Shown here: positions 24,774-33,446 of the stretch, in pieces | How positions within the stretch are numbered: the first letter of the stretch is position 1 | How the letters are laid out: every line of letters starts with the position of its first letter | Source: Nocardioides speluncae | GTDB taxonomy: Bacteria; Actinomycetota; Actinomycetes; Propionibacteriales; Nocardioidaceae | NCBI RefSeq assembly: GCF_003121585.1 | Contig: NZ_QEOO01000016.1 | Location: 62,001 to 126,000 of the forward strand | Direction of reading: 5' to 3' | DNA length: 64,000 bases | Translations under genes and position numbers: made by a program | The notes under the pieces: model-generated | Seen by the model: the letters and a program-made list of their open reading frames with translations, nothing else | Database searches by the model: none | Told to the model about the DNA's origin: nothing

Positions 24774-25234
24774 GCTCTCAGTCTCTCAGACTTGTCGACC
24801 AGATCAGTTGAACTACCCGCACTAGGCGAGTAACCCCGGGGCTGGGTCTGGCGCGCTCACGCCTGGACTGACGAGCAAAGCGAGCGCAGCGAGCGAGCGA
24901 GGAGGGAAGGCGCGAGCTAGAAGCGCCAGACCCCGGCGAAGCGGAGCGAGCCAGTTAGATACAGCGCGGCCCGGTGGGGGTGCATCCACCGGGCCGCGGT
25001 CCGAGAGCCGCTCGCGCGACATGATGTTTCTCTAGTAACTTACTACATAAATTGATGAATACGAACACCGCCCCCCCCGTGATCTGCGACCCAGACTCGG
25101 CGAACGCCTTGCGATCGCCCCCGCTACCAGGCACAATTAAGTTACCGATGAGTAGCATCAGTCGGGGCCTCTCAGGAGGGGACAGCTTCCCGGGCCGGAT
25201 TCGACCGGCCCACCGAGTTGGAGAAAGCGGACCA
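24774..25234. other. 461-bp intergenic region with long inverted repeat and hairpin
   Basis: No convincing gene. It contains the 11-bp inverted repeat GGGTCTGGCGC (24844-24854) / GCGCCAGACCC (24924-24934), which encloses a low-complexity run of GAGC/GCGAGC units. It also holds a 12-bp hairpin GCGGCCCGGTGG / CCACCGGGCCGC (24966-24977 and 24986-24997), and an AT-rich promoter zone near 25030-25060 and 25135-25160. GTAACTTA near 25034 and TAAGTTAC near 25138 are mutually inverted 8-mers flanking the likely acyl-CoA dehydrogenase promoter. Confidence 0.5.
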
Positions 25235-27106
25235 GTGAGCCACTACAAGACCAATCTGCGCGACGTCGAGTTCAACCTGTTCGAGGTGCTGAAGGTTCAG
25301 GATTACCTGGGCACATCCGCGTTCGAGGAGATCGACGAGGACACAGCGCGGTCGGTGCTTGGCGAGGTCGAGCGGATGGCGCGCGAGGAGCTTGCCGCGT
25401 CGTACGTCGACGGCGACCGCAACCCGCCCGTCTTCGACCCCAAGACGAACACCGCACCCGTGCCGGCCTCGTTCAAGAAGAGCTACGACGCCTGGATGGA
25501 CGCCGAGTTCTGGCGCCTCGGCACTCTGAAGGAGATCGGCGGCACCCCCGCGCCGTCAACGGTGCAGTGGGGCATGGGCGAGTTCGTGCTCGGCTCCAAC
25601 GCCCCGATCTGGATGTACGGCGCGGGACCGATGTTCGCCGGCGTCGTCTACTCCAACGGCAACGAGCGCGACCACAAGATCGCCCAGCACGTCGTCGACC
25701 GGCGCTGGATCACCACGATGGTGCTGACCGAGCCGGACGCCGGCTCCGACGTCGGCGCCGGCCGGGCCAAGGCCACGCTCAACGAGGACGGCACCTGGAA
25801 CGTCCAGGGCGTCAAGCGGTTCATCACCTCCGCCGTACACGACCTCTCCGAGAACACGCTGCACATGGTGCTGGCCCGCCCCGAGGGCGTGGACGGCGCC
25901 GGCGGCCCGGGCACCAAGGGTCTGAGCCTGTTCCTGGTGCCGGAGTTCTACTTCGATCCCGAGACCGGCGAGCTGACCGGCGAGCGCAACGGCGCCTACG
26001 TCACCAACGTCGAGCACAAGATGGGCCTGAAGGTCTCCAACACGTGTGAGGTCACCTTCGGCGACCCGGGTGTCGGCGGCGGCGAGCCGGCCCGTGGCTG
26101 GCTGCTCGGCGAGGTACACAACGGCATCGCGCAGATGTTCGACGTCATCGAGAACGCCCGGATGATGGTCGGCACCAAGGCCATCGCCACGCTGTCCACC
26201 GGCTACCTCAACGCTCTCGACTACGCGAAGGAGCGGATCCAGGGCGCGGACCTGACCCAGGCCGCCGACAAGACCGCTCCGCGGGTCACGATCACCCACC
26301 ACCCCGACGTACGCCGCTCGCTGATGACCCAGAAGTCGTACGCCGAGGCGATGCGCGCGCTGGTGCTGTTCACCGCGTCGTGGCAGGACAAGGTGATGCT
26401 CGCCAAGGCCGGCGGCGAGCGCGACGAGCTCGCGGAGAAGGTCAACGACCTGCTGCTGCCGATCGTGAAGGGCTACGGCTCGGAGAAGTCGTGGGTGCTG
26501 CTCGGCACCGAGTCGTTGCAGACCCTCGGTGGCTCCGGCTTCCTGCAGGAGTACCCGATCGAGCAGTACGTCCGCGACGCCAAGATCGACACCCTCTACG
26601 AGGGCACCACCGCGATCCAGGGCCAGGACTTCTTCTTCCGCAAGATCGTCAAGGACCAGGCGCAGGCGCTCGGCCACCTGGCCGGCGAGATCGCCACCTT
26701 CGTCCAGGACAAGGACGGCCATGCCGAGCTGAAGGGTGAGCGCGAGCTGCTCGCGAAGGCCCTCGAGGAAGGCCAGGCGCTGGTCAGCGAGCTGATCAAC
26801 CAGCTCATGAGCGCGGACGCCAGCTCCGGCGGCGACGTACGCAACATCTACAAGGTCGGCCTGAACACCACTCGCCTGCTGATGGTGCTCGGCGACATCG
26901 TCTGCTCGTGGCTGCTGCTTCGCCAGGGCGAGGTGGCGCTGGCCGCGCTGGCCGGTGAGCCCGGCAAGGACCAGGCGTTCTACCAGGGCAAGGTCGCGGC
27001 GGCGCAGTTCTTCGCGCGCGAGGTGCTGCCGAAGATCGCCGCTGAGCGGGCGATCGCCGAGGCGACCGACCTGTCGCTGATGGACCTTCCGGAGGACGCC
27101 TTCTAA
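25235..27106 (+). CDS. Acyl-CoA dehydrogenase (FadE5-like)
   Basis: 623 residues. The start is GTG 25235 (reads [18 protein letters not shown]) with GGAG at 25220-25223; the frame is open further upstream, but that part is AT-rich leader. Typical blocks are [16 protein letters not shown] (FAD and substrate region), [46 protein letters not shown], the catalytic-Glu region [18 protein letters not shown] and [15 protein letters not shown]. Length and blocks match mycobacterial FadE5 (Rv0244c), a broad-range beta-oxidation dehydrogenase. It would donate electrons through EtfBA to an EtfD protein like the one at the window start. Confidence 0.94.
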   Translation: MSHYKTNLRDVEFNLFEVLKVQDYLGTSAFEEIDEDTARSVLGEVERMAREELAASYVDGDRNPPVFDPKTNTAPVPASFKKSYDAWMDAEFWRLGTLKEIGGTPAPSTVQWGMGEFVLGSNAPIWMYGAGPMFAGVVYSNGNERDHKIAQHVVDRRWITTMVLTEPDAGSDVGAGRAKATLNEDGTWNVQGVKRFITSAVHDLSENTLHMVLARPEGVDGAGGPGTKGLSLFLVPEFYFDPETGELTGERNGAYVTNVEHKMGLKVSNTCEVTFGDPGVGGGEPARGWLLGEVHNGIAQMFDVIENARMMVGTKAIATLSTGYLNALDYAKERIQGADLTQAADKTAPRVTITHHPDVRRSLMTQKSYAEAMRALVLFTASWQDKVMLAKAGGERDELAEKVNDLLLPIVKGYGSEKSWVLLGTESLQTLGGSGFLQEYPIEQYVRDAKIDTLYEGTTAIQGQDFFFRKIVKDQAQALGHLAGEIATFVQDKDGHAELKGERELLAKALEEGQALVSELINQLMSADASSGGDVRNIYKVGLNTTRLLMVLGDIVCSWLLLRQGEVALAALAGEPGKDQAFYQGKVAAAQFFAREVLPKIAAERAIAEATDLSLMDLPEDAF

Positions 27107-27432
27107 GCCCGGATCCGCCGATAGGCGCCGTAGCGAGCGTCGCCAGGCGGGTGTGATGGCAAGGCGGCGGAGCGAAGGCGGGCCGGAGGCCCGTCGAGTC
27201 TTCGCCAACGCCGCCAGCGCGCCCGCATGGGGGCGCTCGGTAAGCGGCTGTCGGTGGGCTCCGGGCTAAGGTCAACCCGGCGTCGTCGTACGACGTCACG
27301 AAGGGCCCCCGAGCGCAACGGGGGCCCTTCGCTTTTTCCTCCTCCCCCGCCATTGGGGTCGGAGCGACGGAACGGACGCGGACTCAGGGATGTTCGGCAC
27401 GCCCGCTCCGCCGGCTCGGGGAGCGATCCTGT
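27107..27432. other. 326-bp intergenic region with orphan terminator
   Basis: The gap between fadE5-like and the convergent small gene holds no convincing ORF. It contains hairpin-prone GC-rich sequence and a classic intrinsic terminator (see 27299-27336) that lies about 190 bp beyond the fadE5-like stop. TAAGGT at 27267-27272 could be a -10 element of a short transcript ending at that terminator. Confidence 0.4.
27299..27336 (+). terminator. Intrinsic terminator with U-tract
   Basis: 13-bp perfect stem CGAAGGGCCCCCG / CGGGGGCCCTTCG (27299-27311, 27319-27331), 7-nt loop, followed by CTTTTTCC. It is the only hairpin in the window with a clear U-tract. Confidence 0.9.
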
Positions 27433-27738
27433 CTAGCGCCGTCGGACCGCGGGCTGCGGGCACTCCTGGCTCCGGTCACCGAGGTAGAGCACCTCGGTGG
27501 CCCCGCCGTGGCCGTGCACGGCCTCGATCGCCGGGATGCCCGCCTGCCAGAAGGTGGTCGACGGATGGTCGCCCTTCCAGCGCAGCGAGACGGTGCCGTC
27601 GGACCACTCGACACCCTCGGCGACCGGTCCGATGCCGCTGACGCCGCTCACGTCGAGATGTCGCTGCAGGATGAACAGGCGCGGCGCGACCGCGAGCTGG
27701 TCGGCGGTCATCGCGGCGGCTGCCGGGTCCAGGCGCAC
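27433..27738 (-). CDS. Hypothetical protein, 101 aa
   Basis: Starts with GTG four bases after the stop of the upstream resolvase-like gene, so the two form one unit. The N-terminus resembles a degenerate helix (LDPAAAAMTADQLAVAPRLF) and the middle carries VEWSDGTVSLRWKGDHPSTT followed by FWQAGIPAIEAVHGHGGATE. That central block recurs in actinobacterial hypothetical proteins in my experience, but no family name is recalled. Function unknown. The W-S-D-G-T...W...H-P-S-T pattern suggests a small beta-domain. Confidence 0.65.
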   Translation of the reverse strand: MRLDPAAAAMTADQLAVAPRLFILQRHLDVSGVSGIGPVAEGVEWSDGTVSLRWKGDHPSTTFWQAGIPAIEAVHGHGGATEVLYLGDRSQECPQPAVRRR

Positions 27739-27742
27739 GGCA

Positions 27743-28018
27743 TCAGCCGGGCTGCGGCCCGGGCATCAGCACCGCACCCGCGCCGGTCCGCTCCGCCTCG
27801 ACCATCAGCGCCTCGAAGGCCGCCGGCACTCGCTCGGTCCGCTCGACGAAGACCCTGCCGAGCGCATAGCCGGCCTGCGCGGCGTACCCCGCGAGGTCCG
27901 CGGTGGCCAGCCCGATCTCGCGCTCGGTGGTCAGCGCATCGGCTCGGATGTATCCCAGCAACAGCGGTCGGTCCGGCCCGCCGATGGTCGTCTTTGTGGC
28001 GATCACGTTAGCCCCCAT
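27743..28018 (-). CDS. Resolvase N-terminal-like protein lacking the catalytic serine
   Basis: 91 residues. LLLGYIRADAL, a long helix with GLATADLAGYAAQAGYALGR, VFVERTERVPAAFEALM and TGAGAVLMPG follow the order of a serine-recombinase N-terminal domain (Y-x-R-x-S..., QR..L..YA...G, VFxD, R.af..mm). However, the serine after Y-x-R is replaced (YIRAD) and no DNA-binding C-terminus exists. It is therefore probably a non-catalytic domain used for interaction. Divergent from an XRE regulator and coupled to the 101-aa gene. Confidence 0.6.
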   Translation of the reverse strand: MGANVIATKTTIGGPDRPLLLGYIRADALTTEREIGLATADLAGYAAQAGYALGRVFVERTERVPAAFEALMVEAERTGAGAVLMPGPQPG

Positions 28019-28078
28019 TCGTCCGGTTGATGACAGGTGGAGAACGTAGTCGCATGGGTTCTGCGAGTCAAGGAGTAC

Positions 28079-28216
28079 GTGTCTGAGACGGCAGCCTGGA
28101 TTCGGAATGTGCCATCCTGGGCCGGCACGGTGGACTCAGGGAAGGGCACGCCAGTGGCTCAGGGCTATGCATTTGCATGTGGTTTCACGACCGGCAGCGG
28201 GCGGCGTCGTGGTTGA
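28079..28216 (+). CDS. Possible 45-aa leader peptide upstream of the XRE regulator
   Basis: GTG 28079 is preceded by AAGGAG (28070-28075) and opens a 45-codon frame (begins MSETAAWIRNVPSWAGTVDS) ending at TGA 28214-28216. It overlaps the probable start of the XRE gene (28209) by eight bases. The product has three Trp/Phe-rich spots and a basic end. Evidence is limited to the ribosome binding site and overlap; it may be a coupling leader or chance. Confidence 0.35.
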   Translation: MSETAAWIRNVPSWAGTVDSGKGTPVAQGYAFACGFTTGSGRRRG

Positions 28217-29444
28217 CGCCATCGAGAACGACCCACGAACCTTCGGCGAGCGGGTCGCCTCGGCCAGGCGGCGCGGCGGCATGTCGCAGGCCGACCTGGC
28301 CACGGCGCTCGGCAAGTCCGAGAGCTGGGTGTCGCAGGTCGAACGCGACATCCTCGCCGTCGAGCGGATCTCGGTGCTGCACGCACTCGCGGACGCGCTC
28401 GGCGCCTCGATCCTCGAGCTCAAGCCGGAGGCCGGCCTGGACGCGGCGCCGGCGCCCGAGCGGTTCGCCGAGCTCGAGCTGCTCCGGCTGACCCTGACCG
28501 GGCACCCGGCTCCCGACGTACTCGGGGACGGCGGTGCCGGGCCGTCGCTCAGCGCCGACGAGGTCCGCGGCCGGGTCGACGCGGTCTGGGGGCTGGCCGA
28601 CGCCTCGATGGTCGCCGACGCCAGCGAGGCGCTCGCGGGGCTGCTGCCCGACCTGGAACGTGCCGTCCGCACCACCACCGGGCACCAGCAGAAGGAGCTG
28701 CTGCATCTGCTCGGCCGCACCTACGAGGCGGCCGCCACCTGCCTGGCCCGGTACGGCGAGGCCGACGCGGCGTGGCTGGCCGCGGACCGGGCGCTCGCCG
28801 CGGCCGAACGGTCCCGGCAGCCGCTCGGCGTCTTCGCCGCCCAGCTTCGGATGGCCCACGCCTTCGTCGCCCTGGACCAGCTCGAGCAGGCCGAGCACGT
28901 GGTCGCCGCATCCGTGACGGCACTCTCGCCGCTCGCATCCGGCGACGCCGCGACGCCCGAGTCGCAGTCGCTCCTCGGCGCGACGTACCTCGCGCAGGCG
29001 GTCATCGGCGCGCGATCCGGCGACCGGTCCACCGCCCGCGGCGCGGTCAAGCAGGCTAGGTCGCTGGCCGCGCGCGTCGGCGACGACCGCAACGACTTCA
29101 ACACCGAGTTCGGTCCGACCACCGTCGAGCTGCAGGCCATCTCGACGGCCGTCGACCTCGGTGACGCAGGCGAGGCACTCGAGCTCGCCGACGCGCTCGA
29201 CGTCGGATCGCTCTCACCCGAGCGCCGGTCGCGGCTGCACATCGACCTCGCGCGCGCCCACGCCCAGCGGCGCCGTACCGCCGATGCGCTCACCGCGCTG
29301 CTCGCGGCCGAGGACGAGGCGCCCGAGTACGTCGCGGGCAGCGAGGCGGCCCGGGCCACGGTCCGCGACCTGCTCAGCCTCGCCGGGCGGCGTCCGCCCA
29401 ATGCGCTGGCCGGACTCGCTCGCCGGATCGGTGTCGCGAACTAG
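28209..29444 (+). CDS. XRE-family regulator with TPR-like C-terminal domain
   Basis: 411 residues from GTG 28209; ATG 28167 upstream in frame is an alternative. Residues about 10-65 are an HTH_3/XRE domain (FGERVASARRRGGMSQADLA, LGKSESWVSQVERD, HALADALGASILEL). The remaining 330 residues are Ala/Leu-rich helical hairpins typical of TPR repeats (LLHLLGRTYEAAATCLARYG, HIDLARAHAQRRRTADALTA). Such HTH-TPR regulators often sense small peptides or partner proteins. The divergent resolvase-like and 101-aa genes, or the 45-codon ORF overlapping its start, are candidate partners (inference). Confidence 0.88.
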   Translation: MVDAIENDPRTFGERVASARRRGGMSQADLATALGKSESWVSQVERDILAVERISVLHALADALGASILELKPEAGLDAAPAPERFAELELLRLTLTGHPAPDVLGDGGAGPSLSADEVRGRVDAVWGLADASMVADASEALAGLLPDLERAVRTTTGHQQKELLHLLGRTYEAAATCLARYGEADAAWLAADRALAAAERSRQPLGVFAAQLRMAHAFVALDQLEQAEHVVAASVTALSPLASGDAATPESQSLLGATYLAQAVIGARSGDRSTARGAVKQARSLAARVGDDRNDFNTEFGPTTVELQAISTAVDLGDAGEALELADALDVGSLSPERRSRLHIDLARAHAQRRRTADALTALLAAEDEAPEYVAGSEAARATVRDLLSLAGRRPPNALAGLARRIGVAN

Positions 29445-29506
29445 TCGGCCGGAACCTGCATCTAACCGGGTGATACGTGCACGCTCACTCGTCACCAGGA
29501 GACCAG

Positions 29507-30817
29507 ATGCGGCGACTCACCATCGCGACCGGAGCGGCGGCCATCGCCGCTGCACTCGCCGGCACCACCCTTCCGGCGGCCGCCGACCCGCTCGACCCAC
29601 CGGCACACGGTCGCCTGCTCAGCGGCTCCGGTCACGCTCAGAGCGCTATCGACGGTGAGGGCGGCGTCCACACCGTCCGGCTCGGCACCGTGAGCGAGTG
29701 GGCCGGCGGCGCGGCGCTGACGACGGCGTACCGGCCGGCGAGCGGCGCCTTCACGAGGACCGGGACCCACGACGACGAGTACGCCGACGTCGGCGACATC
29801 GGCACCGGCTACGGCTCGTACGCGGTGATGGCCTGGAAGCACAACCCGGGTGGCGGACCGATCGCCGAGGTGCGGGCAAAGGTCAAGGGCTCCGGCGGCT
29901 GGGGCGAGACGGTGACGATCGGCACCGGGAAGACCGCCAAGATCTGGGTCGACACCAACCCCCGGGGCGACGCCGTGGTGACGTGGCTGCTGTCCGGCGG
30001 CGTACTCCAGTCCGCGGTGCGACCGCGCGGCGGAACCTGGACCAGCCACGCCACACCGGCGTCGATCGGGGCCGGCGGCCTGGTCGCCGAGCCGGTCATG
30101 GCCGACGACGGCACCGCGTTTGTGACCTGGTACGACGCCGACACCCCGGCCGGCGGCACGGTGCGCCGCTCGCGCTACCTCCCCGGTAGCGGCTGGAACG
30201 GCAGTTGGGACCTGGTCAACAACCCACCCGGCACACCCAAGACGCTGGCGACCGCGTTCGACAGCAACCGTCGGCAGACGATCGCGGTCGGTCCACACGT
30301 CTACCGGCAGGCCGGGGCCACCGGAAAGTTCGCCAAGGCATTCACTATCGCCCACGCCGTACGCGTGGCCGTCGACGCCACGGGGCAGCGGACCGCGGTC
30401 GCCTGGATCGCCGACGACCGCGGTCGGCTCAACGTCGGCACCCGCAGGTGGCGGGACGGCTGGCGCCCGGCCACCCGGGTCTGGACCAAGGACATGAGCA
30501 AGCTGCCCGCCTGCGCGCGCCACCAGCTGTCGGTGGACACCGCGATCTCGCAGCAGGGGCGCCGCTACGTCGCCTGGTCGACCGGCTTCGACGGACCCTG
30601 CGCCAAGAAGCCCCAGCTGACCGACGTCGCCGCCGTGGACGGCGTGGGCAAGGTGCTCGCCCGGCGCCACCTGCAGACCACGGAGGCGGCACTTCAGGAC
30701 CGGCTCACCGTCGATGTGGGCACCAAAGGCCCGGTCGCGGTCACGGTGTCCGGCTGGGACGACAGCGTCTCGCACGACGACGGTCACTACCACGTGGTGT
30801 ACGCGCTGACACGCTGA
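29507..30817 (+). CDS. Secreted beta-repeat protein (paralogue A)
   Basis: 436 residues from ATG 29507, with AGGAGA about 5 bp upstream. A Sec signal peptide ends LPAAADP. The mature part is a series of short beta blades with W motifs and repeated V-A-x-D-x-x-G patterns (KIWVDTNPRGDAVVTWLLSG, AVAWIADDRGRLNVGTRRWR), suggesting a beta-propeller. Near the C-terminus TRVWTKDMSKLPACARHQLS, GRRYVAWSTG and DVAAVDG align with the protein at 32109. Function not recognised. Confidence 0.78.
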   Translation: MRRLTIATGAAAIAAALAGTTLPAAADPLDPPAHGRLLSGSGHAQSAIDGEGGVHTVRLGTVSEWAGGAALTTAYRPASGAFTRTGTHDDEYADVGDIGTGYGSYAVMAWKHNPGGGPIAEVRAKVKGSGGWGETVTIGTGKTAKIWVDTNPRGDAVVTWLLSGGVLQSAVRPRGGTWTSHATPASIGAGGLVAEPVMADDGTAFVTWYDADTPAGGTVRRSRYLPGSGWNGSWDLVNNPPGTPKTLATAFDSNRRQTIAVGPHVYRQAGATGKFAKAFTIAHAVRVAVDATGQRTAVAWIADDRGRLNVGTRRWRDGWRPATRVWTKDMSKLPACARHQLSVDTAISQQGRRYVAWSTGFDGPCAKKPQLTDVAAVDGVGKVLARRHLQTTEAALQDRLTVDVGTKGPVAVTVSGWDDSVSHDDGHYHVVYALTR

Positions 30818-30860
30818 CCGAGCCGGCCGTCCACCGGTCCGTCACCACACCGCTGGAAGA

Positions 30861-31856
30861 ATGGCTCCCATGCCGGCCGCCCCGTCCACTCCTGCGCGCC
30901 CCGCCGAGGGTGCCCGCGACCGGTGGGCATGGGTGAGCTGGCGCAGCGGCTGGGTGCTCGCCGGGATCGCGGTGCTGACCGCCGCGCTGATGGCGCTGCA
31001 CCGCAAAGTTCCGAACTCGCCGGGCAACCTGGGCAGCCTGCTGGAGACGTTCCTGCCGTGGCTCGGGGTGATGATCCCGGTGCTCGCGATCGGCGCGGTG
31101 GTACGCCGGTCGGCGCCGGCCGCACTGGCGCTGGTGCTGCCGCTGGTGGTGTGGGTCGGCATGTTCGGGAACGCGGTGCTGCCGGGCAAGGGCGGCGGGT
31201 CGCATGACCTGAGGGTGGTCAGCCACAACGTGGACGCCGGCAACGCCGACCACGACGGAACGGTGCAGGAACTACTGGCCGCCGACGCGGACGTGGTCGC
31301 GCTGGAGGAGCTCGACGAGGACGCGAAGTCGGCGTACCAAGGCGGGCTCGACGAGGACTTCGAGCACAACGTCACCCGCGGCACGGTCGGGCTATGGTCG
31401 CGGTTCCCAATCAGCGACGCCGAGGACATCGACGTCGGGTTCGGCTGGACCCGGGCGATGCGGGCCAAGGTGAAGACGCCGGAGGGCGAGGTCGCGGTGT
31501 ACGTCGCCCACCTCGCGTCGGTGCGGGTCGGGTCGGAGGGCTTCACGGCCGACCAGCGCAACCGCACCATCAAGCTGCTCGGCGCCCAGATCGCCGCCGA
31601 CCCGGTCAAGCGCGTCGTACTCCTCGGCGACCTCAACGGCACCGTCAACGACCGCAGCCTGGCCCCGATCACCGCCGGCATGCGCTCCGCGCAGGGCGCG
31701 GCCGGCCATGGCTTCGGGTTCTCCTGGCCGGCGCGCTTCCCGATGGCGCGGATCGACCACATCCTGGTGCGCGGCGTCGAGCCCGCGGACGCGTGGGTGC
31801 TCCCCCGGACCGGCAGCGACCACCGTCCGGTCGCGGCGGATCTGCGACTCGACTGA
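30861..31856 (+). CDS. Membrane endonuclease/exonuclease/phosphatase-family protein (VanJ-like)
   Basis: 331 residues; ATG 30861 or ATG 30870. Three membrane segments lie in the first 110 residues (GWVLAGIAVLTAALMAL, PWLGVMIPVLAIGAVV, ALALVLPLVVWVGMFG), then an EEP domain facing out. Catalytic blocks are VVSHNVDAGN, LEELDED (Glu), HLASVRVG, LLGDLNGT and a terminal SDHRPV with the Asp-His pair. This layout matches VanJ/staP-type proteins, which act on undecaprenyl-pyrophosphate or related phosphates at the membrane in actinobacteria and can give teicoplanin resistance. Substrate here is inferred only. Confidence 0.87.
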   Translation: MAPMPAAPSTPARPAEGARDRWAWVSWRSGWVLAGIAVLTAALMALHRKVPNSPGNLGSLLETFLPWLGVMIPVLAIGAVVRRSAPAALALVLPLVVWVGMFGNAVLPGKGGGSHDLRVVSHNVDAGNADHDGTVQELLAADADVVALEELDEDAKSAYQGGLDEDFEHNVTRGTVGLWSRFPISDAEDIDVGFGWTRAMRAKVKTPEGEVAVYVAHLASVRVGSEGFTADQRNRTIKLLGAQIAADPVKRVVLLGDLNGTVNDRSLAPITAGMRSAQGAAGHGFGFSWPARFPMARIDHILVRGVEPADAWVLPRTGSDHRPVAADLRLD

Positions 31857-31905
31857 CACTGTCGGCGGTCCGTGGCAGGCTGGCGACCATCGAAACGGGG
31901 TGCTT

Positions 31906-32112
31906 ATGGGACTGGGATTCGCGACGCTGGTGACGCTGCTCGGTGTGACGCTGGCGTTGGCGCCGCTCGGCCTGCCCGAGGAGTCCACCGGCCTCGGCTG
32001 GCTGCTGGTCGCCCTCGGCCTGCTCGGCATGGTCGCCGCCATCGCTCTGCACGTCCGCCGCCACGGACGCGAGCACGCCCCCGCCGCACCACCGCGAAGG
32101 GGGGCCTCATGA
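31906..32112 (+). CDS. Small membrane protein, 68 aa
   Basis: Two hydrophobic segments (LGFATLVTLLGVTLALAPLG and GWLLVALGLLGMVAAIALHV) are joined by a short polar turn, followed by a His/Arg-rich basic tail (RRHGREHAPAAPPRRG). The stop overlaps the ATG of the secreted protein at 32109 (ATGA), so it is translationally coupled to it. Not recognised as a named family. Confidence 0.72.
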   Translation: MGLGFATLVTLLGVTLALAPLGLPEESTGLGWLLVALGLLGMVAAIALHVRRHGREHAPAAPPRRGAS

Positions 32113-33392
32113 GACGACCGCTCGCCACCATCACCGCCGCACTCGCACTCGTCGCACTGCCCGCAGCCACGGCGTACGCCGATCCGACCGACCCGGCGCC
32201 AGGCTGGTCGTCGATGTCGACCGACGGCACGATCCGCGCAGCCGTCGGCGGCGATGGTGGCGCCCACGTCGCGGCCGACGAGAGCTTCGACCAACCCGCG
32301 ACCCTCTTCTGGCTTGGTCCGGACGGGCAGCGCAGGTCGGCGACCGAGACCGACTACCACGGGCCGCACCTGGCGACCGGAGTTGGCGACTCCGCGGTCG
32401 TCGTGGCTGACCGCGGCACCAAGGTCGTCGCGCAGCGCCACTCCGAACGGGGCTGGAGCGGCGAGCACGTGGTCGCCGATGGCCTGAACGGTGTGCGGCG
32501 ACTCGCCCTGGACACGAACTTGTACGGCGACCCCGTCGTCACGTGGGCGGACAACGACGGACAGTTCCATGCTGCTACCGGTGGCGGCGGCTGGAGTGTC
32601 ACCACACCGCCTGTGGTGAACACGGACCCGGCCGGCGTGCATCGGTTCCGGGTATCCAAGCCGGTGATCAACGACGCTGGGAAGTCGAGCCTGGTGTGGT
32701 TCCAGCCAGCCGCCAAGGGTGGCGGCCAGCTGATGCGCAGCATCCTGGAGTCCGGCGGCCGTCGGTGGTCGACGGCCCGGCCGATCGCCACCCTCGCCAG
32801 CGACCCAGCCCACCTCGCGCTGACCACCGACACCTGGGGCCGTGAGACGGTCGCGGCCGGCTCGCTGGTCTGGCGGCAGGTCCACCCCAACGCCGGGTTC
32901 CGATTCCAGTTCCAGGCGACTGGGGCAACCTCGGTCGACCTCGCCGCCAGCGGCCCGCGTACCCGGGTCGCGTGGATGACCAGGAGCGGGCACACCTTCA
33001 GCGTGAAGACCCGGCTGATCGTCGACGCCGAGCTGCGACCGACCAGGACGGTGTGGACCAAGTCGATGTCGAAGAAGTGGCGGGCCGGATGCTTCGCGAA
33101 GGCCGGCACGCTGGTCGCGGTCGCGCCGCAGGGTCGCTCCTATCTCGCCTGGGCGGTCGACTCGCCGTACGGACTCGCGGGCTGCCCGGAGTTCGGTGGC
33201 GGCGTGGTCGCCCGGGTAGCGGCAGTCAACGGCGCCGACCGGGAAGTCGGGGCGCACAACGTGTCCTACCTCCGCGGTCACCTCTCCTCACTGTCGGTGA
33301 CCGGCAGGGGCCCGGTCGCCCTCACCTACGTCAGCGACTACAACGACAACGGATGGGGCACGACCGCGCGAAGCGTCTTCCTCAGCCGCTGA
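32109..33392 (+). CDS. Secreted beta-repeat protein (paralogue B)
   Basis: 427 residues; ATG 32109 overlaps the preceding stop. Signal peptide ends ATAYADP. The mature protein has the same blade pattern as the protein at 29507 and shares a conserved C-terminal section: TVWTKSMSKKWRAGCFAKAG, GRSYLAW, RVAAVNGADREVGAHN, LSVTGRGPVALTYVSDYN. A tandem duplication interrupted by the VanJ-like gene and the small membrane protein explains the layout. Function unknown, extracellular. Confidence 0.78.
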   Translation: MRRPLATITAALALVALPAATAYADPTDPAPGWSSMSTDGTIRAAVGGDGGAHVAADESFDQPATLFWLGPDGQRRSATETDYHGPHLATGVGDSAVVVADRGTKVVAQRHSERGWSGEHVVADGLNGVRRLALDTNLYGDPVVTWADNDGQFHAATGGGGWSVTTPPVVNTDPAGVHRFRVSKPVINDAGKSSLVWFQPAAKGGGQLMRSILESGGRRWSTARPIATLASDPAHLALTTDTWGRETVAAGSLVWRQVHPNAGFRFQFQATGATSVDLAASGPRTRVAWMTRSGHTFSVKTRLIVDAELRPTRTVWTKSMSKKWRAGCFAKAGTLVAVAPQGRSYLAWAVDSPYGLAGCPEFGGGVVARVAAVNGADREVGAHNVSYLRGHLSSLSVTGRGPVALTYVSDYNDNGWGTTARSVFLSR

Positions 33393-33446
33393 GACGAGCG
33401 GGGTCCCGGGGTAGGCCGCGAGCCAGCCGTCGATAGGGTTTCCGCC

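Noticed and set aside
25052..25234. N-terminal extension of the acyl-CoA dehydrogenase (61 extra codons)
   Set aside because: The added segment is AT-rich and unlike the family; GTG 25235 has a ribosome binding site and gives the FadE5-like N-terminus.
25556..27208. 550-codon minus-strand frame opposite the acyl-CoA dehydrogenase
   Set aside because: Antisense of a strongly supported gene in high-GC DNA; composition is typical of a shadow frame.
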